A stretch of DNA of 64,000 bases from Cyclaneusma minus (Eukaryota > Ascomycota > Leotiomycetes > Marthamycetales > Marthamycetaceae), in NCBI GenBank assembly GCA_037179335.1, contig JAKZHN010000003.1:1364001-1428000 (forward strand). The letters are read 5' to 3'. The stretch's first letter is position 1. Each line of letters starts with the position of its first letter. Shown here in pieces: positions 1 through 10,063 of the stretch. The notes under the pieces are model-generated. The model ran no database searches and was not told the DNA's origin. It worked only from the letters and a program-made list of their open reading frames with translations. Position numbers and translations under genes: made by a program.

Positions 1-2694
1 GGCCTTTCACCATAAGGTCACTGAACATTTTCTTATTCTCACGTTTACTATTTTAATGTCTTGTTTTGTATCTGGTACTGGATGGGAAGGAGTCATTGCT
101 TGCGCGGGGCCGAAGATACCTCTGCTGCATACACTTGTTAGCATATTTTCGTTTCGTCACTGGCGATGGATATGCATTGGACGGCACGGGTTATGGGCTA
201 TGGGAAAACATACTAGCACTATGAACTGGGCTATTCCGGCATTTGGAGGGCGTTGCATCAGGACACAGATACTGGCATGGGGCGGCTCTGGATATCAGAT
301 TTTACATACACGTTCGACTAAGTATAATTTGTAAAATACAACCTACTGATCATGATGAATTTCTTGATGTCTTGCTTACGAATTCGGTGACTCAACGATT
401 TGAATACCTCGAGACTTCGGTGAAGCTCATGTGTTGGTTTAGCTGTGAGATGTATTGCACCTGGAAAGAGGAGTCCCATCCTCCAGCACCAAAGCATACT
501 AGGACCAACAGCTACTTCCGCGATTCCCGAGATGTAGGGCTGTGGATTTGTGGCAGGGAGACTGTGCCTGGCCCGTACCAATGGAATATGCCGAACGTCC
601 CAAAAACAAGATATGATCATCTTAGGGCGGGAGGTTATTAGATTTTAGATAATTTGCAACTTGCGTCGAAGTCAAGTCTCGGCGGCTCGGATGACGATCT
701 CTCCCGATATGGGGTGGTTCTACAGGTCAGCAAGTCTGGCACAGATAGCGCACGATCGGATGAGGAGTCGATGTTCAACCGACAGATGTTGAGGGGCTGG
801 GGGCTTGCCGGATGCAGCGATGCTTCTTGTTCTTGTGGGATGTTTGCTGAGATGGGGAATTTCTGGCTCGTGAAGTTGGAGAGATGTTCTGGGATGGGTT
901 ACTCGAGTATCTTGTTCTGATTTGGATAATCTGAGTCACTTCATACTTTCGTTCCTTGCTTAAGGTGGATAATCTCTCTAATGCTGTCGATATCAACATT
1001 TCCACCAATTTCTGGTCAAGGCCTCAGTTCTCCGTACACACTTCAGGACTCGGATACGGTCTGATGAGCCATAACCTAGCGCATTCAACCCTCAGACTAG
1101 CACCGACACTGTTTGCCTCTAACTACATGTTCAAGCCACTGCTAGAGTAGTTCTGAAGACTTCAAGCAGACTCAGACCTATGAAAAGCTCTAAACTCGGA
1201 GCATCCATCCCGTATCCCTGATTGCATTCTCCAATTCCTCTAACCACCCAGAAATTTCATTAGAGGATTTGAAACAACAGTTGGTGGGCCAAGACATGCA
1301 GGTTCTATGGCTCCGAGTGGCTCGCTTAAGCTCGCTTTGCCTATTTGGGAGCCCAAATATCGCAAATCGAATTTGCGATTTTCAAGTGTGGGTCAGCTTT
1401 GCACGGACGGCCAAGAGCCATAAATGGCTAGCCTGGAGGCGCTATACCGGATTAAACGTCCAAATAGTAGTCGGTCATTATGTGCTCAAATCCTCTATTG
1501 TATCCTTCCCCACCAACCGGCTCCCGACCCCTCAACTCGACCAAACGAGCAACACCCTTTCCTGAAGTACCTGTACATTTATGTATATGCCAGTCCTGAG
1601 ACAACACATCATGCACCCCACCTTCCGCAAGCTCCCGCAATGTCACATGGTGGCAGTCTGCTGCAAATGCACTGTGAATCTCCCGCCCCAAGATGACATA
1701 CATGTATGCAGGTGTATCTATGATGTATGTAGGGTTTCCTGCCGCTACCGTACTCGTGCTTATACCCCATGTCCATGTTGTGAGCTCTCGAAGGGGACAA
1801 CTGCTGTCCAACATCATTGCATTATTCTCCGCTGGCATCTCTAGGGTATAGCTGCAGAACAACTCTGCATGACAGTCGATATCCAGAAGATCTTGCTTGC
1901 ATCTTGCATCTTGTCTGCACCCCACATTCTTTCCATCAAGCCTTTCATAAGTTACATCATGCTGCCTGTTCCCGGCAAACCGAATCTGTGATGTACAATC
2001 ATGCTGTGTACTTTCAAGCTTCGAGTTATACCAACAACGTGGCCTAGGCAGCTGTCGATAACCGGACTCCGAGCTTGTGGAGGACAGGGCATGCTGGCGG
2101 GCGTCTGATGGCTCGATTCGAGGTTTTGGTGGTACGAATGTTGGGGGACATATGCTGTGATACTAAGCGCGTAGTTACCTACCCGGGTATGCAACGAAGG
2201 GTGTGATGTTCTGAAGGTTGGGAAGGAGAAAACGTGGGCAGATGTGTTGCTGCTGGATGTGCAGATGCGCAGATGCCTAGATGCTGTGTTGATGTAGCAC
2301 TGGATCGTGGCCGCTGGGGGTTGAAGCGGGAAGGTGCGGCGGTTGCGGGGGAAGGGTGAGACGGGGGACTGGACTGCTGTGTCATTTGGTTTGAATGGCA
2401 TGAGAAACGTCGACCTCGAAGGTATATCTTCAGAGTGATAGAGACTAGAGACACCGGGAAGGGATTTTGTAGGTGGGTCTAGAGGGCCAGGGTCAAAGTT
2501 CGGTGTCGTATTGTCTTTGTCTGGGCATGGAGCTCTGAGAGAGCTGCCCAGTGCCACTATCTCTTGCCAGTACTCGCAGCTCTGTACAAAGCTTTGTGCC
2601 AAGCTAGGTAGCAGTTCTTTGATATTTACAAACACTTGGTCAGACCTCGGTAGAGAGTATATGGTTCAAAAACGCGTCTCAATTTTCAATTAAC
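1..2694. other. gene-poor stretch
   Basis: No reading frame here shows a recognisable domain or a convincing exon structure. The longest frames (minus strand, 1952-2635 and 1452-1925) are low-complexity and lack family motifs. The first of them opens on GTG, not ATG. I see no rRNA, no transposase and no clear repeat. Confidence 0.5.
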
Positions 2695-2788
2695 TGTTAT
2701 TCTAACAGTGTGGTTAAGCGCTCTGTGTAAACTGCGACTTTGCATTTTCGGCCTTCGATTCACCTGGGTTCAAATCCCAGGGAAGCAG
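2695..2788 (+). tRNA. tRNA-like sequence, probably degenerate
   Basis: The TpsiC arm is perfect: CTGGG (2764-2768), loop TTCAAAT, CCCAG (2776-2780). A D-arm-like hairpin ACAG/CTGT encloses the tRNA-type A-box TGTGGTTAAGC. A GTAAA/TTTGC stem encloses a seven-base loop CTGCGAC, giving anticodon GCG. A long variable arm follows. The acceptor pairing TGTTATT/GGAAGCA is weak (one mismatch, three G-T pairs). A T run follows near 2792, as expected for a Pol III terminator. A long variable arm belongs to Ser/Leu tRNAs while GCG would read Arg, so a pseudo-tRNA or a tRNA-derived SINE remnant is more likely than a working tRNA. Confidence 0.35.
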
Positions 2789-2936
2789 CGTACTTTTTCG
2801 CGTTTTCTTTTTCCTCTAGAGAGCTCCAATCCCTTCTGAAGCTATTCGTAGCTACGGCCGCCTATGTCTCAACATTTGCAGAAATATACACACGGACTGC
2901 CCCTGTACCCCAGAGAATCCCAAAACTCCAGTTCCT

Positions 2937-3692
2937 TCATTCATGGCCTATAGAAAGCTTAAGTATTCCACCTCCAAGTATAGACATCTCCACTCGCCCT
3001 AGATAATGATCCCAGAAACCTTCAGCCGAACACCTAGCTGGGATATTGCCTTGAATCCAACCATCTGACAATTTTCGCAGAGGGACCTTCGTACACGGCA
3101 TTCTATGCGGCTCCGACCCATCAAAATAAACCATATTCCCACAAACCGTGTACGACACCGACAGCCGCTCTGGAAGCAATTGTGTGTATACCAATCTCTT
3201 GAAGTCTCTCAGTCCAACTTTCACTATTTCTCCGGCCGCATAGCCTCTATTCGGAGCACGATTTGGTTCGAGTCCACATCTGAGACAGAATCAGCCTCCA
3301 GTCGGAACACGAGCTGGTTCAAGCCCACACCTTAGACAGAACCTTGTGTCTCTGTCAAAATACCGAGACCCTTGCGGCAAGGATCCACTAGTATACTTTA
3401 GAGGCCGGAACCGACAATGTGTCATAATGGTGTCGAATTCCCTTATATGGAGGAAACGTCGACAGTAGCCGCATGTGAACAACTTTCGTCTCTCCACAAA
3501 CTCCTCGATAGGGTCACGTTCTGCTAGGAGGAAGTCATCGTATGTGGGTGCTGCAATCAGGGAGCAGAAATATCGGTTCGTTGCTCGCAGGTGAGCTCTG
3601 TCGTCTAGTGGTAGCTTGTCGGCAATATCGAGAAGGATCTCGGCTGGCATGCCGGTCAGAGTTGGGGGGTTCTTGAAAGAGCTTGAGGACAT
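2937..3692 (-). CDS. F-box-like CxxC protein, array member 1 (with 51-nt intron)
   Basis: Proposed exons are 3692-3331 and 3279-2937, giving 234 residues. The start ATG (3690-3692) opens MSSSSF, matching the other members. Residues about 14-46 form an F-box-like segment (MPAEILLDIADKLPL, then HLRATNRYF). Cys pairs follow at 74/77 and 119/122. Without splicing, an in-frame TGA (3291-3293) ends the protein after 133 residues. Removing intron 3280-3330 (GTGTGG donor, GGCTGATT branch site, TCTCAG acceptor) restores the frame and the family segment GYAAGE. The third and fourth CxxC pairs of the paralogues are missing, so the C-terminus has degenerated or diverged. F-box proteins usually bring substrates to SCF ubiquitin ligases; the target is unknown. 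It could instead be a pseudogene. Confidence 0.55.
3240..3341 (-). repeat. 51-bp in-frame tandem duplication inside array member 1
   Basis: On the minus strand the copies are 3341-3291 and 3290-3240, each 17 codons and about 78% identical by my count (11 differences). Both encode FCLRCGLEP followed by a short tail. The first copy ends in TGA and the second in TAT. The predicted intron (3330-3280) is exactly one repeat unit long, offset by 11 bases. Confidence 0.85.
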
Positions 3693-4274
3693 AGTGAGCT
3701 GCTCTTGAGCTTGGCTGAGAAGCTGTAGCGGAAGTTGTGGATAGGAGGCGGGCAGTGACCATGGAAGAAGGAAGTCAAGAAGAGAAGATTCAACGAACTG
3801 ATATCGATTGGGGCAGTGCTGCCAACGAGATGGCACAGCCCGAGGCCGTTATGTGATTCACGTGTTGGTTCAGGTCAGGCGTCTGCTTTTCATCCATTAT
3901 TGGCTGCTCCGTCTGGGAGGTCGAGTACTAACTGTAAATACCCTGCGCCAATTGTTCTCCGTCCCCTGCATAGAGGGCATGAGTCTCATCCAAATAGCAC
4001 CGCCATTTTGTCAATTCACGAGTCACATTGAGCTTGAAGACTGCTGTCAGCGGTAACAGCCCGCATTTTCTCAAATTTTCCAACCATTACAAAACACTGA
4101 ACCCAAGGTCTCACTAGTTTGCCTCCCAAGATGCGCCTTCTTGCCAATGCCGATGTCACCCAATTCTCTTTGTTGTTAGGACAGCTTCATAATGTGGTGT
4201 TAGTCTAAGCAACCACGCCGACGCCGGGAATAACATCACCCAAAGAGCTCCTGCGAACTCCTTACCCAACTGAA
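3693..4274. other. intergenic, promoter of array member 1
   Basis: No gene is seen. The block at about 3805-3895 (GGGGCAGTGCTG at 3810, then ACGTGTTGG and CAGGTCAGGCGTCTGC) resembles the block upstream of the next gene (5171-5255). The promoter was therefore duplicated together with the gene. Confidence 0.55.
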
Positions 4275-5072
4275 TCATACTCCGTCACCCGCTACGGAAT
4301 GTACCTTCAAACAATCAGACATATGTTGCGTACACTTGAAACTGGAGACACAGAGGCAAGCCTTCAAGCCTTCCTCCTCGAAGCCTTCGCTCTCAGCTGG
4401 CGAGGGTTTTGCTCTCATCCAACGTGTATCCTCCATTTCATAAAAAACCGCACGCATCCTCAGATGCCATCCCAGCTTCTCGTAGTACTGATTCTCCTGT
4501 AATTCGGCTAACAACCCGTCCCTGGTGAAACCCCGGTTCCCAATGCTGCCCCGCAAGTACTTCTTGAAGCTTGGCCGGAAGATTCGAGCACATTCGTCGC
4601 ACGAATGCCAGCCAATACAATCAATAGATGCAGTTGGGAAAAGCAACCCGCACCATTCGCAAACAAGGTACTGGTCCCCTGCGACATAGATATACCCTCC
4701 ACCATAGTCCCCTTCAAAGCTAGAGAACCATGGTTGGATCCCGCAGGAGAGGCAGTATCTCGTTTTCCTCTCAAGCCAACAGGGCTCATGGTCATGACAC
4801 TCGTGGGGAGCTGTCATATAGTCGTCGAATTGACTTTTGTGGAGAAAGCGTCGACATTCGACGCACACATACAGCTCGTGTGTCCGAGGGAAGTCCTCCG
4901 ATTCGGCTTCGCGTAAATCGGCATATGTGGGTTCAGGGATAAGGGAGCAGAAGTATTTGTTTGTTGCTCGTAAGTGGACCTTGTCTTGTAGCTGTAGACT
5001 TGCGATGATTTCGACATGCAATTCGGCTGGCAGACTGAGCAGACCAGTGGTGAGAGGTTTTGAAGCCGACAT
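4275..5072 (-). CDS. F-box-like protein with four CxxC pairs, array member 2
   Basis: Intact single exon of 265 residues, the most complete member of the array. An F-box-like N-terminus (LPAELHVEIIASLQLQDKVH, residues about 14-33, then LRATNKYF) is followed by four CxxC pairs at 70/73, 107/110, 138/141 and 158/161, which suggests one or two zinc ribbons. The C-terminal third (about 180-265) is charged and ends without a known motif. The start ATG (5070-5072) gives MSASKP, similar to the MS-S starts of its neighbours. It lies head-to-tail with three paralogues on the same strand. An SCF adaptor role is inferred from the F-box only; substrate and location are unknown. Confidence 0.75.
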   Translation of the reverse strand: MSASKPLTTGLLSLPAELHVEIIASLQLQDKVHLRATNKYFCSLIPEPTYADLREAESEDFPRTHELYVCVECRRFLHKSQFDDYMTAPHECHDHEPCWLERKTRYCLSCGIQPWFSSFEGDYGGGYIYVAGDQYLVCEWCGLLFPTASIDCIGWHSCDECARIFRPSFKKYLRGSIGNRGFTRDGLLAELQENQYYEKLGWHLRMRAVFYEMEDTRWMRAKPSPAESEGFEEEGLKACLCVSSFKCTQHMSDCLKVHSVAGDGV

Positions 5073-5758
5073 GGCGAGTTGTTTTCGGGTTCGGCTTGAG
5101 AAGTAGAAGGCGTGAAGAGGAAGTGGGTGGTGATGAAGAAGGAGAGAGAATCAACGACTTGTTTTTGCTCGGGGCAGTGCTGGCAATAAATAGAGGCAGA
5201 CTCATATGACTCATGTGTTGGAGAGGTCTGGGTTTAGGTCAGGGGTCTGCCATTGGTAGCCCCATTTGGAGACTTCGTGAAACGATAGCGAATGATCTTG
5301 TGCGCAAGTGATTCCTCCCCTAGCCCAAGTAGCATGAGACAATACTTTTCAATCTTTCTTTCGTGCACCTGGATCTAATTTTGGGACGGAGAGAGATGCC
5401 AATTCTCGTCACTTCTTTCGACCTTCACCTTCCTCTTTGTCTCGTGATGATGAATAATTCGACATTATCAGACAACTGAAATACAGAAGAATTATGTCGT
5501 GTTTTCATGCCAATGATCCTCCACCAACGCTTCCCCAAGAGGAACGAAAGATCCAGAAAGATCGACCATAGGCAGAAAATCCAGATAAACACGAGCGGCC
5601 CGTTTCAGATTCATAGGGTCTCCTAAGAAAACCCTGAAAAGTGCCGTATACACCACTCGAAGCTTGAGATGGTGCGAAGGAAGGAATCTGACATTTTCTT
5701 TTGTGGCGAATTCCACCTGGTTTGCGGTGGACATGTTTCTCTCGCTCCCTTCTTTCGC
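5073..5758. other. intergenic, promoter of array member 2
   Basis: Contains the duplicated promoter block (GGGGCAGTGCTG at 5171, CATGTGTTGG, then TTAGGTCAGGGGTCTGCC). A minus-strand 80-codon ATG frame at 5492-5734 has ordinary codon use but no recognisable motif; it may be chance. Confidence 0.4.
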
Positions 5759-6505
5759 CTATGGATACATGTAGGGACACCAACCCCAGAAAGAGTGTAA
5801 ACGGTTGTCTCGTTGCCACTCTGGACTACTCCAGTTTTTCCGTATCAAGCACTCTAAAGCTTGCTCTCTCTCCCGTAGAGGCTTCGGGACTGGTAGGCGC
5901 CCGGTTCTTTGGCTGGCCCTGGAGCAAGCGCGAGTGACGCGACAAAACGCTCGATCGAGCTGGCCGTCCGCAGGCTGGAAGAGCAGCCTGCACGTCGTGC
6001 AAACCACAAACTTGTCCACTCCGTATCTGATCATTTCTCCGGCCACATAGCCTTCGGCTTGAGCGGGCCTTGGTCCAATACCGAGCCCACAGGCGAGGCA
6101 GAATCTCATTGGTCTCTTAGAGCCACCACGATATGTCATAGGGATCCTGCTGGCCTCTGTCCGAGAGGAGGCTCTGAACGGATCTGTCTGATCATCATCG
6201 AACCGACTGGTGTGGTAAAAGCGGAGACAGTAGCCACACGCATACAATGACCGCCTCTTTCCTTGTATCGAGAAAAAACCCCCCTTTTCTGCTTCGAGCA
6301 TTTCGGCATACGTATGTTCGGGTATGAGAGCGCGGAAGTGTTTGTTGGTTGCTCGTAGGTGAACCCTGTCCTGTAGGGGCAGGTAATCGGCAATTTCGAA
6401 ATGGATTTCAGCTGGCAGACCCAACAGACTATGCGGTGTAATACTGGGTGTTGGGTCTGAATGATGGCGCGCGTTCCCGAGGCCGGTAGAGTTTGAAGTC
6501 GACAT
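5759..6505 (-). CDS. F-box-like CxxC protein, array member 3
   Basis: Single exon of 248 residues. The F-box-like segment GLPAEIHFEIADYLPLQDRV (about 29-48) is followed by LRATNKHFRAL. CxxC pairs lie at 90/93, 136/139 and 169/172. The fourth pair is replaced by CRVTRAC (188/194), so the last zinc site is probably altered. The family signature FCLACGL and GYVAGE aligns with members 1, 2 and 4. The stop comes sooner than in member 2 and the last 60 residues do not match the paralogues, suggesting C-terminal truncation or a missed 3' exon. Confidence 0.7.
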   Translation of the reverse strand: MSTSNSTGLGNARHHSDPTPSITPHSLLGLPAEIHFEIADYLPLQDRVHLRATNKHFRALIPEHTYAEMLEAEKGGFFSIQGKRRSLYACGYCLRFYHTSRFDDDQTDPFRASSRTEASRIPMTYRGGSKRPMRFCLACGLGIGPRPAQAEGYVAGEMIRYGVDKFVVCTTCRLLFQPADGQLDRAFCRVTRACSRASQRTGRLPVPKPLREREQALECLIRKNWSSPEWQRDNRLHSFWGWCPYMYP

Positions 6506-6849
6506 GACGGGTGACTTTCGGATTTGACTTGAAAGATAAAAGGTGTAAAGAGGAGGTGGATAAAGAACAGCGAGGGAGGAAGAGGAGAAGACATTATGTC
6601 GAGTGGTGGGCTATGATAAGGCGGAGGCAGCAGCCTGCATGGCTGCCAGTCAGGACACAGCCACGTTCGTCTCGATGAATGGATGGAATGATGCAGGGGT
6701 CAATGGTACCAACAACATCGTAGGAGTCACACCCCTGATCCAAGGCTGGCGTGGCTTCATGGTGAGATTTCGTGCAGATGGAAGTCATTCGATACGTGAA
6801 GTCGGTCGTGGACTATTGAGTCAGTCGCTGACTATTATGTCGCTACTGA
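6506..6849. other. intergenic between array members 3 and 4
   Basis: Short frames only, on both strands. No conserved motif or repeat recognised. Confidence 0.4.
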
Positions 6850-7782
6850 TCAAACTGTCGGGCGTCTTCTTTTGGAGACATCACTTCCCTCCGTCTCCAC
6901 CTCCACCTCCGCCTTTCTCTTCTTAGTTGGACTTTGTCGTTGGTCGGCTTCTGCGCCGTTCTCGCACGCCGCTGTCAATTGTCTCCACAGCTTCGCATGT
7001 TCCTCCGACCGTGGCATTTTCAACACAACCAGACGTTCCGGCTTCTCCTGGCTCAATCTTTCCAATAGAGACCGGCGTTTCCTTCTAGCTTTCGACTTCA
7101 TCTCCTTGAGCACACATTTCATACCTATGCGCCAGTCTAGCATCGCAAACACCCGGGGCATGCTCTCCTCGTCAAGAATATGTTCCCCACCGGCAAAAAC
7201 GCACTTGTCGCAAGTTAATGCAAAATCGAGGTTAGACCTGAAGATCGACCGGCACATGATGCAGATGCTGTAGCTTAGGTTGCCGTGCCCTATCAGATGT
7301 ATTGTCTGTGTGCATGAGTAGCCTTCATTCCCGCGCTTTGGGTGAAGGCCACAGGCTAGGCAGTATCGATCCTTTTCGTAATAGCCACGTCGCCCTGGGA
7401 AAGAAAAAGTCAGCGTTATATTACGATCTTTGATTCCGAGTTTGCCAGTTGCTTTCTTTGCATAGAAGAAGGAATGTTTGGGAGACGCACCTGCACTCGC
7501 CAATGGCTCCATAGAACCCTCGATCGTGTCAAAGGCCGAGTCTTTTGTCATGTTTCTGTCGAATTTGGTTACCCAAAGAATACGTTTGCAGTAGCAGCAC
7601 TTGTAGTAGCCCGCTATGATAAAATCGTAATGTGTGGGCTCTGGCATGCTGTTGTGGAAGTAGGTATTTGTTGCTCGTAGGTTGACCTTCTCCTCCAGTG
7701 CGAAATGGCTGGCGATTAGGAGATGGATTTCAGCTGGCAGGCCAGCCAGTGAGGCGTCGTTGGGAGAGCTTGGATTCGACAT
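6850..7782 (-). CDS. F-box-like CxxC protein, array member 4
   Basis: Open without interruption for 310 codons, but 7395-7490 looks like a 96-nt intron: donor GTGCGT after GAGTGCAG, branch GCTGAC, pyrimidine tract TTTTTCTTTCCCAG. It is a multiple of three with no stop, so splicing gives 278 residues and retention gives 310. The N-terminus is F-box-like (GLPAEIHLLIASHFALEEKV). CxxC pairs in unspliced numbering are 62/65, 141/144, 174/177 and 191/194. A basic C-terminus (KSKARRKRR, then PTKKRK and KRRR) suggests nuclear import and sets this member apart from its neighbours. It is the outermost and most diverged gene of the array. Confidence 0.7.
   Translation of the reverse strand: MSNPSSPNDASLAGLPAEIHLLIASHFALEEKVNLRATNTYFHNSMPEPTHYDFIIAGYYKCCYCKRILWVTKFDRNMTKDSAFDTIEGSMEPLASAGASPKHSFFYAKKATGKLGIKDRNITLTFSFPGRRGYYEKDRYCLACGLHPKRGNEGYSCTQTIHLIGHGNLSYSICIMCRSIFRSNLDFALTCDKCVFAGGEHILDEESMPRVFAMLDWRIGMKCVLKEMKSKARRKRRSLLERLSQEKPERLVVLKMPRSEEHAKLWRQLTAACENGAEADQRQSPTKKRKAEVEVETEGSDVSKRRRPTV
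7395..7490 (-). other. predicted stop-free intron of 3n length in array member 4
   Basis: GTGCGT donor at 7490, GCTGAC branch site and CCCAG acceptor at 7395. The paralogues lack this insert between the second F-box-proximal region and the FCLACG motif, which supports removal. Confidence 0.6.
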
Positions 7783-8351
7783 GGCGACTGGAGGACAAAT
7801 CCTGGACAGGTGTAATAGGGTGAATCACGGAGCTGGAAGACAAGATTGGGAAAGAGAAGACTTGGATATTTGTGGCGGTTTTATATGAGAGAGCTGCGTA
7901 AGGAATCAGGCGGCCACGTAACACCCGCTTATTCTGAAGACTAAGAAGACTGAATGGATGGTTCGATGTTCCGTGGGTCGAAGAACTGCGGACCAGTTCG
8001 ATGATGGTATTACTGTTGTGAACCGTGGACCGCCAACATTCGACTACCTTAAAAGAATTCATGGTTGGTGTGGATGATTGTGCCCCGCACTTCAGTTAGT
8101 AGAGTGCCTCTGTTTCACTCTCAGTCGAATTTCGGTGTCTAAGGGCGCAGGAGATTGATTGGGAAGGGCGAGATCAAGGACTTGCGTTCATATCCTCCCG
8201 TTCGTGTTCGCTTTCGCTTTCGCATTCCTATCACAAAATTCCTCAGCCTTGCTCCCCAATCCCATCCAACCACCAAAAGTCAGTTGATCACCGGCCCAAC
8301 ATATCAATCACCCTCCCAAATATTTCCGTCCCCCCTCACCACAAATACAGA
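7783..8351. other. divergent intergenic region
   Basis: Lies between the minus-strand array and the plus-strand Elp6 gene and must hold both promoters. Pyrimidine-rich DNA (8230-8345) precedes the Elp6 start. No other gene seen. Confidence 0.4.
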
Positions 8352-9331
8352 ATGTCGGCCCGCACAATACCCCCACTACTCACGCCCTACGTCGCCCTTC
8401 CGCCGGAGGCTTCTCTCATCCTCCTCACCTCTGTCCTCGGCGCCAGCACCAACTGGCTCGTCCTGCGGTACCTACAGAGCTATCTCCAATCGCCATCTGA
8501 AGATGTAAAGGTGGTGCTTGTGAGTTTCATGCGAGACTTGAGGTTCTGGAAGGAAAACGGACGGAAAATGGTAAATTCCTTTCTTTTCAATGATTGCCCT
8601 TGCTTTCTATACGATTTTCCCTATTCCTTTCCCTATTCCTACTTTCCCGGAGGCACGTGAAGGTGCACGTGAATTTGTAATCTTGATTTCTCCCCGCGCT
8701 GCATTATCATGATTTGTCACTAAAGAAACATACCCAGGGTATTGACCTCCCAAAACTCACCACCCAAAATCGTTTCCACTTCCTCGACGGCCTCTCCTCC
8801 TTATACCTCCCATCCACACCCCCACCCAGCCTACCCGGCCAAACCACACTAACCACCCCCTCTCTCCCCCAAATTACCGCGCAAATCCAATCCGTCCTCA
8901 CCTCCCTATCGGCAAATTCAAAAACAATCCTCATCCTCGACGCTCCTGACATCCTCCTCGCCACCTCCCCCACCATCTCCCCAACCGATCTCTCATCCGC
9001 CCTCTTGAATCTACGCTCCTCCCAATCTTCACCACTACACGCTACTATCCTCACCCTCAGCACCGACGCACCCTTCCTCGCCCTCAGCACCGGCAAAACC
9101 TCACTAGAAACCAACGCAGCAAATTTCCTCCTCAGCACAGCCCACACAGCAGATCTAATCTTAGCCTTGCGCATGCTAGACACAGGCACAGCCAAGGACG
9201 TGTCTGGCGTTTTGCGAGCCAGCATTGGTGGTGCAATGAATGACGATGAAGGAGCAGAGTGGGAGGAGAAAGAGCTATTGTATTTTGTGGGTGGAGATGG
9301 AGGAGTGAAGGTTTTTGAACGGGGTCAGTAG
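8352..9331 (+). CDS. ELP6: Elongator complex subunit Elp6
   Basis: Exons 8352-8570 and 8738-9331 encode 270 residues, close to yeast Elp6 (about 273). The intron 8571-8737 has donor GTAAAT and acceptor CCCAG; joining gives RFWKENGRKM-GIDLPKL, a typical Elp6 junction (VSFMRDLRFWKENGRKMG). Elp4-Elp5-Elp6 form a RecA-like hexameric ring of the Elongator complex, which modifies wobble uridines in tRNA. The fold is RecA-like but the family lacks a working Walker A, and none is seen here. The middle part (residues about 85-200) is Ser/Thr/Pro-rich. The intron contains two CACGTGAA motifs 13 bp apart. Confidence 0.85.
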
Positions 9332-10063
9332 ATTGTGGGAAGCATGGGCTGCTTATGGAACTTCCGGGAGGTGGCTTGTGGATAGGAGTGCAGAAGGGGT
9401 ATTCAAGATGGTAGTGACTGCAGGACAATGCGGTCGTTTCTCTAGGTGCTAGAGTGGGTAAGAGATATGAATACCTATGGAGTTTCTCATGCTTGTGACG
9501 GCAGAGGTATGGCGAGATTGACGGGGCATCGCTTTCGAGAAGGATGGGACGTTGAAGGCTGTGAGACAAGGACTGATGGCAGGCTTGCCTGGATTACCTA
9601 CCCAGGTACCTCAGAAACGAAAGAGAATAAGGTCCAGAAGTATTTGCTTGCGAGTGTACGAAATGGCTTTTGTGAGAAGAGACGCCTCGCGATTCGTGGT
9701 ACTACGATCGATGATGCTGTGATCCAGGGAAGCTGTAGATGTAAGGCCTCCACAAACACCAGAGCCCATCCAGCCTCAAGAGTCGTGCACCAGGTACCCA
9801 GTCACCCAATCCCGATCGAGCCGCATTCCTCAACAGGTATCATTCGCACAAGCATCATCGCATCTCACTCAACACCGTCATATGCGCGCAATGTTTTGAA
9901 CCATGGAAGATGTATTCCTAGCATTCGCCAGCTCTTTCTGCTAGCTCTTTTCGCCAGCACCGCAAAGTCCTCATCAGGATATGACGCAGAGCCCAAGGTC
10001 GTAGTTAACATCCCCCATCATTCGAATTCCGCAACACCGGCCAAGGAAGAAGATTTCGTGAGC
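9332..10063. other. intergenic between ELP6 and eL37
   Basis: A 261-codon plus-strand frame crosses this region but begins on a non-ATG codon, has no motif and runs antisense into the last eL37 exon, so I do not call it. This is convergent 3' space for both genes. Confidence 0.4.

Noticed and set aside
1952..2635. 227-codon minus-strand frame in the left gene-poor region
   Set aside because: Opens on GTG, Pro/Ser/His-rich, no motif and no exon partner.
3291..3293. In-frame TGA in array member 1 as evidence of a pseudogene or recoding
   Set aside because: A consistent 51-nt intron removes it and restores the family sequence; decay is still possible but is not the simplest reading.
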